Shown here one piece after another: positions 1 through 8,359 of a stretch of 64,000 nt of DNA. A program made the translations under genes and the position numbers. Under the pieces are notes generated by a model that saw only the letters and a list, made by a program, of their open reading frames with translations, searched no databases and was not told the origin of the DNA. How positions within the stretch are numbered: the stretch's first letter is position 1; each line of letters starts with the position of its first letter. The DNA lies in NCBI GenBank assembly GCA_014801985.1, contig JAAVDD010000020.1, positions 1 to 64,000 on the forward strand, read 5' to 3'. This stretch comes from Bacteroides sp. (GTDB taxonomy: Bacteria; Bacteroidota; Bacteroidia; Bacteroidales; Muribaculaceae).

Positions 1-227
1 ACACCTACGCTTCAGTAATATCCAATAACGTAAATGCCATCATGAAACGCCTGACAAGCATCTCCCTCATACTTATGATACCGACATTAATTGCCAGCTT
101 CTATGGCATGAATGTGGATGTAGGTATCTCGATGGATAATCATTGGGCATTTGGCTGTATCGTCGGCGCCGGATTTATTTTGGCTGTGGTTACATGTCTG
201 TGGTTACGCAAAATCAAGTGGCTATAA
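1..227 (+). CDS. corA: CorA-family magnesium transporter, C-terminal fragment (5' end outside window)
   Basis: Frame is open from the window edge (...TYASVISNNVNAIMKRLTSISLILMIPTLIASFYGMNV...), with the CorA GMN motif followed by a terminal TM helix and K/R-rich end. Confidence 0.85.
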   Translation, partial: TYASVISNNVNAIMKRLTSISLILMIPTLIASFYGMNVDVGISMDNHWAFGCIVGAGFILAVVTCLWLRKIKWL

Positions 228-247
228 TAAAAGCGGTCTATTACATT

Positions 248-1129
248 ATGAAGAAAGTACTATACCTGGCAGTAATCATTGGTATTTTAACAAGCTGTTT
301 GCGAAAGGAATCTGTTGAGCACTACACGCTCTCAGACGACTCTCAGTTGAGCTATACGGCAATTATGAGCGGCAAGACTCCTAAAGCCTATATGTTGCTG
401 TTTCCCGGTTTCGGTGAATCTCCTGAAGATGTGCTTGCCTCAACCGATCTCCCGTTTGAGTTAGTCCATCAAAACATTGCAGTATTTATTCCTGTTCTCC
501 GGAATGGAAGCGAGTCTTATGGTTTCAGTAGTGAAAATCAGGAAAATATAGCGAAAATTGTAACTGCAATATGTGAACGACATAATTTGCATGACACACC
601 GTATTTTGTCGGTGGTTTTTCAATGGGAGGAGCAACCGCTGTCAAGCTTGCTGAAAATGCTCGTGTCAAGCCGTCAGCTCTGTTTGCAATCGATTCTCCG
701 ATTGACTACAAAAGATTTCTATATGCAACAAAACGAGATATAGAGGTATATAATAAGGATAGTCAGGATAGTATATATTCTCAACTATACCGGGATATAG
801 AGAAAATCAAGAATGAGTCGCCTTACGAAATCGCTGATTCAACTCACTCCGCAATAAGGCCACTTATAGAAGTTCCGGTGAGAATCTACATTGAACCTGC
901 TGAAGATTGGTGGCTGGATAATAGGCAGACTGATGTATTGGGACTTAACATAATTGATGCCACCTGCTTTATTAATGACCTTAGGCTCATGGGTAATAAA
1001 AACGCTGATCTAATCATAACCCGGAATAAAGGATTCCGTAAATCGACCAACCAACGTCATCCCCACTCTTGGTCTATAGTCGAGAGTAAAGACCTCATAA
1101 ATTGGCTGAACAGTATGCTGCACCAATAA
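248..1129 (+). CDS. Putative lipoprotein with alpha/beta hydrolase-like fold
   Basis: Start at 248 gives a lipoprotein signal (MKKVLYLAVIIGILTSC); GFSMGG nucleophile-elbow-like motif. The track ORF start at 143 is likely too early. Confidence 0.6.
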   Translation: MKKVLYLAVIIGILTSCLRKESVEHYTLSDDSQLSYTAIMSGKTPKAYMLLFPGFGESPEDVLASTDLPFELVHQNIAVFIPVLRNGSESYGFSSENQENIAKIVTAICERHNLHDTPYFVGGFSMGGATAVKLAENARVKPSALFAIDSPIDYKRFLYATKRDIEVYNKDSQDSIYSQLYRDIEKIKNESPYEIADSTHSAIRPLIEVPVRIYIEPAEDWWLDNRQTDVLGLNIIDATCFINDLRLMGNKNADLIITRNKGFRKSTNQRHPHSWSIVESKDLINWLNSMLHQ

Positions 1130-1162
1130 AATCTTGTTTAATAGTCTAAACAGATCTAACGA

Positions 1163-1194
1163 TGCTGTGTCGTAATTAAGGTTTACGACGCAGC
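1163..1194 (+). terminator. Hairpin downstream of the hydrolase gene
   Basis: GCTGTGTCGTAA / TTTACGACGCAGC inverted repeat shortly after the stop codon. Confidence 0.45.
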
Positions 1195-1300
1195 CTCTTA
1201 TACACGACACCGTCGCTCCGCGACTCATTATGCGGGCGCATCGATCTACTCACGCTTGTGTGCCGAAAACCGCTGTATTCTCCAGGGTGGACAAAAAAGA

Positions 1301-1334
1301 AAAACGCTAAAAATCAAGTGATTTTCAGCGTTTT
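1301..1334 (-). terminator. Rho-independent terminator of tRNA-Lys
   Basis: AAAACGCTAAAAATCA-ag-TGATTTTCAGCGTTTT; on the minus strand the hairpin runs into a T-rich tract. Confidence 0.7.
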
Positions 1335-1358
1335 GCGATGAAAGTCCGGACTTTCTTG

Positions 1359-1431
1359 TGATCCGCCTGGGGCTCGAACCCAGGACCCCAACATTAAAAG
1401 TGTTGTGCTCTACCAGCTGAGCTAGCGAATC
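1359..1431 (-). tRNA. tRNA-Lys (anticodon TTT)
   Basis: Reverse complement GATTCGCTAGCTCAGCTGGTAGAGCA..CTTTTAAT..GGGTTCGAGCCCCAGGCGGATCA: acceptor stem, D arm, TTT anticodon and TTCGA T loop present; CCA not encoded. Confidence 0.95.
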
Positions 1432-1514
1432 ATCATATTGCATTCAGAAGTTATTTTTCAACTTACCTCAATTCGTTTAGTAGTTTTTAGTAGGTCTCTC
1501 TCCCGAATTGCGAT

Positions 1515-1547
1515 GCAAAGTTACAACGTTTTTTTCAAACTCGCAAA
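1515..1547 (-). promoter_or_regulatory. Bacteroidetes-type promoter for tRNA-Lys
   Basis: Minus strand TTTG then 21 bp then TAACTTTG, matching the TTTG / TAnnTTTG consensus. Confidence 0.6.
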
Positions 1548-1726
1548 TATTTTATCAAAAAAATTTTTTGTAATTTTGTAATCGATAATGGATGCATCCC
1601 TAATTTTGCTATGTATTTCGATGCTAACAGTCGGATTTTGCAGTGGTTAGGGCCAAAATCAATATAGATGAGATTTTATAAATTATTTCATCATATTTTT
1701 CTCACAAAATAACTATACGATTAAAA

Positions 1727-2677
1727 ATGGACATATCAGTAGTAGTGCCTTTATATAATGAAGAGGAATCCCTTCCCGAACTTGCGGAATGGATTGAACG
1801 CGTCATGGAAGCAAATGGATTCTCATACGAGATTTTGTTTATCAATGACGGCTCGACCGATCGTTCGGTGGAGGTGATAAAACGGCTCGCTGCCGCCAAC
1901 AATAATATTCATCTCGTCAGCTTCTCCCGTAATTATGGGAAATCACCGGCTCTCAATACCGGTTTCCAACGAGCGAAAGGCGATGTGGTAATCACTATGG
2001 ATGCAGACCTTCAGGATAGCCCTGACGAGATTCCGGAGCTTTATCGTATGATTACAGAAGAGGAGTATGATCTCGTGTCGGGGTGGAAGAAGAAACGCTA
2101 CGATCCTCTTTCCAAAACTATACCCACCAAACTGTTTAATGCCACGGCCAGAAAGGTGAGCGGAATTAAGAACCTTCACGATTTTAATTGTGGACTGAAA
2201 GCCTACCGACGTGATGTTGTGAAGCATATAGAGGTCTATGGCGACATGCACCGCTATATTCCATATCTTGCGAAGAATGCAGGATATAAGAAGATAGGGG
2301 AGAAGGTGGTTCACCATCAGGCGCGTAAATATGGAACAACCAAATTTGGGCTCGATCGCTTTGTCAATGGATACCTTGATTTGGGCACTCTTTGGTTTCA
2401 ATCTAAATTTGGAATCAAGCCAATGCATATTTTCGGTTTGCTCGGCTCCATGATGTTTTTCATTGGATTTATAGCCGTCTTTGTGGTGCTTCTCCTCAAG
2501 ATTATTGCTATGTGCAGCGACTCTTTCAATTTCTGGGTTACTAAATCTGTCTATTTCTACCTTTCACTTACAGCTATGGTGTTGGGTGTGCAGTTTTTCT
2601 GTACCGGACTCATAGGGGAACTCATCACCCGAAATTCTGCCGAGCGCAACAATTATCTAATCGCCGAGGAATTTTAA
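1727..2677 (+). CDS. Family 2 glycosyltransferase (DPM1/GtrB-like) with two C-terminal TM helices
   Basis: MDISVVVPLYNEEESLPEL..INDGSTDRS..MDADLQDSPDEIP signatures and C-terminal hydrophobic pair. Confidence 0.9.
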   Translation: MDISVVVPLYNEEESLPELAEWIERVMEANGFSYEILFINDGSTDRSVEVIKRLAAANNNIHLVSFSRNYGKSPALNTGFQRAKGDVVITMDADLQDSPDEIPELYRMITEEEYDLVSGWKKKRYDPLSKTIPTKLFNATARKVSGIKNLHDFNCGLKAYRRDVVKHIEVYGDMHRYIPYLAKNAGYKKIGEKVVHHQARKYGTTKFGLDRFVNGYLDLGTLWFQSKFGIKPMHIFGLLGSMMFFIGFIAVFVVLLLKIIAMCSDSFNFWVTKSVYFYLSLTAMVLGVQFFCTGLIGELITRNSAERNNYLIAEEF

Positions 2678-2678
2678 C

Positions 2679-3200
2679 ATGAAGAAAACAAGGATTATAC
2701 CCTCCCTCTTCCTTACTGCGATTCTGGTTATTGTAGCAGGTTCATGTTCCACCGATGAATGTTATGACAATAGGAATGCGCTTCCATACGCCGGCTTTTA
2801 CGGAATAATGGATGGAAAGATGACAACCATCAGTGTTGATTCCATGCGGGTCTATGGCATAGGTGCCCCCGGCGATTCCATACTTTCAGAGGGGAATCAT
2901 AGCATCGGTAATCTTTATCTTCCTTTCCGTATTGACAGCGATACCACTTCCTACGTGTTCAAATTGGTCAATAAGGCTCTTGAATCATACGATGTCTGCG
3001 ACACCGTAACGTTTATATATACACGTGAGGCCCGTTTTGTGTCGTCGGCGTGTGGTGCCAGCTATATCTATACGATAAAGGATATTCGGAACACAGGTCT
3101 TCTGATAGATTCCATCACCGTTACAGACGGGCGTATCACCAATGCTGACAGTGAGAATATTCAGATTTATTTTAATACAGGAGAGACTGCTGAAGATTGA
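2679..3200 (+). CDS. Lipoprotein, DUF6452-like
   Basis: Lipobox VAGSC followed by STDECYDNRNALPYAGFYG; next to a DUF6048-like gene. Family name assigned from memory. Confidence 0.5.
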   Translation: MKKTRIIPSLFLTAILVIVAGSCSTDECYDNRNALPYAGFYGIMDGKMTTISVDSMRVYGIGAPGDSILSEGNHSIGNLYLPFRIDSDTTSYVFKLVNKALESYDVCDTVTFIYTREARFVSSACGASYIYTIKDIRNTGLLIDSITVTDGRITNADSENIQIYFNTGETAED

Positions 3201-3205
3201 GAAAT

Positions 3206-4222
3206 ATGAAAATGAATAAAAGCATATATTGCATCCTCACGATGCTTTTTCTCCTCGCTCTTCCTGCCGTAAGGATGAGGTCGCAAGGCGAGACTCCTCT
3301 TCCGGTATTGCATGAGGAAACCGACGGCATTCAGATTGAGGAGATCTACAATGACAGCCTTGCAATCGACACGATCAATCTCACGGAGGTCTTGTCGGAT
3401 AGCATTGTGTCGGATTCGATAGTACTGACTGATAGTGTGGCTGATAAACGCCAGGCACGTCCTAATCGCACTGTCTCTCCTGTTGATGTGGATGATGATA
3501 AGCCGGTTGTCGTGATGCACTACTATGATAAGCATGGCGACCCTCTTCCTGAGCCTGTCAGATTTCTTGCTACGCTCGATACAGTGGTGAAACCTAAATC
3601 TTCCCCTGTCTATCCTCTATATAATGGTATGAGCTTCGGAGTGAACTTCGGCGATGCCATTCTGATGGCAGCCGGGCAGAAATATGCGAGTTTTGATCTA
3701 TGGGCTGATGTGTCTCTCCATAACTGGTTCTTCCCCATAATAGAAGCGGGAATAGGATTTGCAAATTCCACTCCGGAGAACAATAATTACTCCTATCATA
3801 CCCATCCCTCTTTCTATACAAAAATCGGAATAAATTATAATTTCCTGTATAAAAGTAATTCCGACTATCAATGTTTCTTGGGACTTCGAGCAGGATATTC
3901 CAATTTCTCATATGAAGTGAGGGATATACTTATTTCAAGCGACTATTGGGGTGAGCAGCAGAATCTCACACTTAAAGGACTTCACGGGCATGCCTTCTAC
4001 GGAGAGGCATTGGCAGGAATCAAGGTTAAGATTGTCGACAGGTTCTCCATCGGTTGGAGTATACGCTATCATTTTAAATTCAAGACCATCTCCAACTCTC
4101 TTTCTAATCCGTGGTTTATACCGGGATATGGGGCGACTTCCCCCATTTCATTCTCCCTTTCCGCAATATATACCCTCCCCGGACCGGGAAAGATAGAGCA
4201 ACCGCTGATTAAGACCAATTGA
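3206..4222 (+). CDS. DUF6048-like outer membrane beta-barrel protein
   Basis: Signal peptide, long low-complexity linker, then alternating beta-strand-like C-terminal half; family assignment from context. Confidence 0.5.
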   Translation: MKMNKSIYCILTMLFLLALPAVRMRSQGETPLPVLHEETDGIQIEEIYNDSLAIDTINLTEVLSDSIVSDSIVLTDSVADKRQARPNRTVSPVDVDDDKPVVVMHYYDKHGDPLPEPVRFLATLDTVVKPKSSPVYPLYNGMSFGVNFGDAILMAAGQKYASFDLWADVSLHNWFFPIIEAGIGFANSTPENNNYSYHTHPSFYTKIGINYNFLYKSNSDYQCFLGLRAGYSNFSYEVRDILISSDYWGEQQNLTLKGLHGHAFYGEALAGIKVKIVDRFSIGWSIRYHFKFKTISNSLSNPWFIPGYGATSPISFSLSAIYTLPGPGKIEQPLIKTN

Positions 4223-4287
4223 GTTACATGAACATAGCACATGATGAATTGTTATATAATTTATAACATTTAAACTATAAACATGCT

Positions 4288-5343
4288 ATGAACACAATCG
4301 CTAAACTTATCGGAGGCGTCTCAATGGCCCTTCTCTCACTTGCAGCAACTACACAGCAGGCTGATGCCTGCTCCCGCATATTATATGAAGGTACCGACAG
4401 CCTTTATGTTGTGGCCCGTTCGCTTGATTGGAAAACCCCTATTCCTACCAATCTCTACGTCTATCCCCAGGGGATAACCAAGATGAGTAGTGATCAGTCC
4501 GGAGCATTCAGCTGGACTTCTAAATATGGTTCTGTCTATGCTGTGGGCTACGACGGAGGTATAACTGAGGGTATGAATGAGAAAGGACTTGTGATAAACG
4601 GTCTTTTCTGCAAAGGTACTGTCTACACCAATGAAGAGACTTCAAAGCTACCACCCATGTCTATGGCAATGTTTGTCGGTTGGCTTCTTGATCTCAACGC
4701 CACTACCGACGAGGTTGTGGCAGTGCTCGAAAAACAGGATTTCAACATCGGAGGGGCAACCTTTGACGGAGGGACCGTTTCGCAGCTCCATTGGGGTGTG
4801 ACGGATGCATCCGGTAAGAGCGTGATTTTTGAATATGACCATGGTAAAATCAAGGTCTATGATATGGGCGACTATCGCGCAATGACCAACGATCCACAGT
4901 GGCCCGCAATGACAGCCATCATGGATTATTGGGATGGTGTAGGGGGCAGAAATATGCTTCCCGGCACAGTGAGAAGTTCCGATCGATGTGTCAGAGCCAA
5001 TTATTTCGCTCATCATGTCAAGCCGGTAAGCGATGCTGATCTCGGAGTGTCGATTGCACGGACAGTTCTTCTTAATTCATCAGTGCCCTACACCTATGAA
5101 ATAGAGGGACAACCCAATTTGAGCAGCACTCAATGGAGAAGTTATGCCGATACCCGCGACCTTCGGTATTATTTCGATATCGTGACAAATCCCGGTTATT
5201 ATTATGTGGATCTAAACAACGTCAATCTCAAGCCCGGTGCGCCGATTTTGAAACTTGACACTTCGGCAAAGGAGAATACAATGCTTGTGGGCGACGCTAC
5301 AAAGGCCTTCAAGAAGAATCCCGGCTTCACTCCGATGTATTGA
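4288..5343 (+). CDS. Secreted linear amide C-N hydrolase (choloylglycine hydrolase / bile salt hydrolase / penicillin V acylase family)
   Basis: Signal peptide ending ..ADA|CSRILYEG (exposed N-terminal nucleophile Cys), ARSLDWK (Arg/Asp motif), MTNDPQW, RSSDRCVRA motifs of Ntn hydrolases. Confidence 0.85.
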   Translation: MNTIAKLIGGVSMALLSLAATTQQADACSRILYEGTDSLYVVARSLDWKTPIPTNLYVYPQGITKMSSDQSGAFSWTSKYGSVYAVGYDGGITEGMNEKGLVINGLFCKGTVYTNEETSKLPPMSMAMFVGWLLDLNATTDEVVAVLEKQDFNIGGATFDGGTVSQLHWGVTDASGKSVIFEYDHGKIKVYDMGDYRAMTNDPQWPAMTAIMDYWDGVGGRNMLPGTVRSSDRCVRANYFAHHVKPVSDADLGVSIARTVLLNSSVPYTYEIEGQPNLSSTQWRSYADTRDLRYYFDIVTNPGYYYVDLNNVNLKPGAPILKLDTSAKENTMLVGDATKAFKKNPGFTPMY

Positions 5344-5687
5344 TGAAAAGACTTACAAAAGATGAACGCACAGGAGCCACGGCGATTGCGCTCGTGGCTC
5401 TTCTTGTTTGCGGAGGGAGCAGTCTCTTCAAACATCTTGGAAAAAGACCTCATGCCTCTCCGGAGATGGTTAAGAGTATAATTCTTGCTTCCGACAGTGC
5501 TTCCGGCAAGAAAAATGAAGGCGCAATCACAGAGATCAAAAAGGAAAAACGTAAAAAGAGAATGTCGGAGGGCAAGGATACGGTTGGAGCTAAAACGAAA
5601 CGTAATAAAAATAAGGGACAGAAGGAAGGGAAGAAACCCAAGAAGAAAACCGCTCCTTCACGTGATTATCTCTCCGAACCCCTTTAG
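5340..5687 (+). CDS. Small Lys-rich hypothetical protein
   Basis: ORF overlaps the upstream stop by 4 nt; highly basic C-terminal half. Confidence 0.5.
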   Translation: MMKRLTKDERTGATAIALVALLVCGGSSLFKHLGKRPHASPEMVKSIILASDSASGKKNEGAITEIKKEKRKKRMSEGKDTVGAKTKRNKNKGQKEGKKPKKKTAPSRDYLSEPL

Positions 5688-5740
5688 AAAGCTATATGAA
5701 TGAGATTTAATCCGTGAAAATGTGTTTTATAACATAAGAA

Positions 5741-5774
5741 TTTGTATATAATTCATAACTTTTTAGTAATTTTG
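5741..5774 (+). promoter_or_regulatory. typA promoter
   Basis: TTTG - 22 bp - TAATTTTG, ~45 bp upstream of the typA start. Confidence 0.6.
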
Positions 5775-5818
5775 CGCAATAAAAGTGTGTAAACACCAAA
5801 ACAAGACATAGGAAATCA

Positions 5819-7615
5819 ATGCAGGACATCAGAAATATCGCGATTATCGCGCACGTAGACCACGGCAAGACCACTCTTGTAGACAAGATGCTGCTCGCCG
5901 GTCATCTCTTCAGAGAAAACCAATCCACAGGGGAATTGATACTTGATAACAACGATCTCGAGAGAGAGCGTGGAATCACAATTCTCTCCAAAAATGTATC
6001 AATAAATTATAAAGACACCAAGATCAATATCATCGATACTCCGGGACACGCTGATTTCGGAGGAGAGGTGGAACGTGTGCTCAATATGGCCGACGGCTGT
6101 CTTCTGCTTGTCGATGCCTTTGAAGGCCCTATGCCTCAGACTCGCTTCGTGCTTCAGAAAGCAATCCAGATGGGATTGAAACCTGTGGTGGTGGTGAATA
6201 AGGTTGATAAACCCAATTGTCGTCCCGACGAAGTGAATGAGATGGTGTTCGATCTGATGTTCAATCTTGATGCCACTGAGGATCAGCTCGATTTTCCGAC
6301 AATATACGGTTCCGCAAAACAGAACTGGATGTCTGACGACTGGCGTAAGCCTACGGAGGATATCACAGCTGTTCTCGATGCCATCATCAAATATATTCCG
6401 GCTCCAAAGCAGTTGGAGGGAGATCCCCAGATGCTTATCACCAGCCTCGACTATAGCAGTTATGTAGGGCGAATTGCAGTGGGTCGTGTTCATCGCGGCA
6501 CATTGCGTGAAGGTATGGAGCTTGGATTATGTAAGAAGGACGGTACTGTAACAAAACAGCGCATCAAGGAGCTTCATGTGTTTGAAGGAATGGGACGTAA
6601 GAAAGTATCGGAGGTATCGAGCGGTGATATTTGTGCAGTCGTTGGACTCGATAATTTCGAGATTGGCGACACGCTTACACTTTTCGATAATCCCGAACCT
6701 CTTCCCCGAATCGCTATTGATGAGCCTACAATGTCAATGACATTCACCATCAACGATTCTCCCTTCTTTGGGAAAGATGGTAAATTCGTTACATCACGCC
6801 ATATCAATGACCGTCTCGAACGCGAACTCGACCGCAATCTCGCTCTCCGTGTAAAGAAAGGGGAGATGGAGGATAAATGGATTGTCTATGGCCGAGGTGT
6901 GCTTCATCTCTCAATCCTTATCGAGACTATGCGTCGTGAGGGATATGAACTCCAGGTTGGTCAGCCTCAGGTAATAATCAAGGAGATAGACGGGGTGAAA
7001 TGCGAACCCGTGGAAGCACTTTCAATCAATGTGCCGGAGGAATATTCCTCCAAGGTTGTTGATCTCGTGACTCGTCGTAAGGGTGAGATTGTTTCTATGG
7101 AGACCCGCAATGATCGTATTGACATAGAATTTCATATTCCGTCGCGAGGTATTATAGGACTTCGTAACAATATCCTCACCGCTACAGCCGGAGAGGCTAT
7201 TATGGCCCACCGTTTCCTTGAATACCAGCCTTGGAAAGGGGAGATCGAGCGCCGTAACAACGGTTCGCTTATAGCAATGGAAGCCGGTACAGCCTACGCA
7301 TACGCCATCGATAAGCTTCAGGATCGTGGACGTTTCTTTATCTTCCCACAGGAGGAGGTATATGCCGGACAGGTGGTCGGTGAGAACGCCAAGGATCAGG
7401 ATATAGTTGTGAATGTGACAAAATCAAAGAAACTTACCAATATGCGTGCTTCAGGAGCTGATGATAAGGCAAGAATCGTTCCACCGGTCATCTTCTCCCT
7501 TGAGGAAGCGCTTGAATATATAAAGGAAGATGAATATGTGGAGGTGACTCCCAATCATATTCGTCTACGTAAGATAATCCTCGACGAGAACGAGCGTAAG
7601 AGAGCCAACAGATAA
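5819..7615 (+). CDS. typA: Translational GTPase TypA/BipA
   Basis: [47 protein letters not shown]; full-length 598 aa. Confidence 0.97.
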   Translation: MQDIRNIAIIAHVDHGKTTLVDKMLLAGHLFRENQSTGELILDNNDLERERGITILSKNVSINYKDTKINIIDTPGHADFGGEVERVLNMADGCLLLVDAFEGPMPQTRFVLQKAIQMGLKPVVVVNKVDKPNCRPDEVNEMVFDLMFNLDATEDQLDFPTIYGSAKQNWMSDDWRKPTEDITAVLDAIIKYIPAPKQLEGDPQMLITSLDYSSYVGRIAVGRVHRGTLREGMELGLCKKDGTVTKQRIKELHVFEGMGRKKVSEVSSGDICAVVGLDNFEIGDTLTLFDNPEPLPRIAIDEPTMSMTFTINDSPFFGKDGKFVTSRHINDRLERELDRNLALRVKKGEMEDKWIVYGRGVLHLSILIETMRREGYELQVGQPQVIIKEIDGVKCEPVEALSINVPEEYSSKVVDLVTRRKGEIVSMETRNDRIDIEFHIPSRGIIGLRNNILTATAGEAIMAHRFLEYQPWKGEIERRNNGSLIAMEAGTAYAYAIDKLQDRGRFFIFPQEEVYAGQVVGENAKDQDIVVNVTKSKKLTNMRASGADDKARIVPPVIFSLEEALEYIKEDEYVEVTPNHIRLRKIILDENERKRANR

Positions 7616-7719
7616 CTTATGAACCTTCGGAGGGTGAGTATTGTTTTAATTATAAAGCGACACTCATCCTCCGGCAGGCGCGAAGCCGCCTTGAGACGGC
7701 TGTCGAAGAAATAAGTTAT
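7612..7719 (+). other. Highly structured typA 3' region (candidate structured RNA)
   Basis: Nested inverted repeats: ATAACTTAT/ATAAGTTAT (closing), CTTCG/CGAAG, CGGAGGGTGAGT/ACTCATCCTCCG, plus AGGCG..CGCCT or AGCCG..CGGCT. Confidence 0.45.
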
Positions 7720-7729
7720 ACAATTATAA

Positions 7730-7778
7730 AAACAAGCAACGGCCCTATGAATCTAATTCATCGGGCCGTTGCTTGTTT
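7730..7778. terminator. Bidirectional terminator between typA and the convergent lipoprotein gene
   Basis: AAACAAGCAACGGCCC...GGGCCGTTGCTTGTTT, 16-bp perfect stem with flanking A/T tracts. Confidence 0.85.
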
Positions 7779-7818
7779 TGTATTTTTAGTATTCCAATCA
7801 GTAGTATAGCAGATTGAT

Positions 7819-8313
7819 TTATTTAAGTTCCTCCTTGATTTCTGATAGATGCTGCATTGCTTCACCTGCCGGATAGGGGAGAACTTTCATCTCGCTTACT
7901 CTTGCTCCGGGAATAATGGCATTTTTTATTTCCTCTTGAGACGGAACGGAAGGGAGTTTTGCATATTCCTCGAAGGTATAACGAGTGAATACGGAATTAG
8001 GCGAGAGTCCCTGACGGTTGAGCCACCATCCATTGGTAAGCTCCACCGGACGAGAGTTGGGTGTTATATCGCTTGGAGCCGGATAGTAGGCAAGAGAGCC
8101 ATCGGCATTAAGAGTGACGGCCACATTATTGGAATAGTCACCGGTCATCTTGAAGGCGGAGGCCTTGAGAACAGCTGAGACGGGACGAGAACTTAATGGG
8201 TTCACCACCTGCATAGGAACAGGCTCAGCAGTCGGAGCCTCAGCCACGGGTGCATTCTTTTTAGCGCATCCCATCAGCATTATAGCCGGAATCATCAAAA
8301 ATATCTTTTTCAT
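7819..8313 (-). CDS. Hypothetical lipoprotein
   Basis: MKKIFLMIPAIMLMGCAKKNAP lipobox; full ORF. Confidence 0.7.
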   Translation of the reverse strand: MKKIFLMIPAIMLMGCAKKNAPVAEAPTAEPVPMQVVNPLSSRPVSAVLKASAFKMTGDYSNNVAVTLNADGSLAYYPAPSDITPNSRPVELTNGWWLNRQGLSPNSVFTRYTFEEYAKLPSVPSQEEIKNAIIPGARVSEMKVLPYPAGEAMQHLSEIKEELK

Positions 8314-8359
8314 AAATAATCAAATATGATCTTGTTTTGTCTATATAACAAAAAGAACC

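Noticed and set aside
1246-1443. 65-aa minus-strand ORF
   Set aside because: Overlaps tRNA-Lys and its terminator; not a protein gene.
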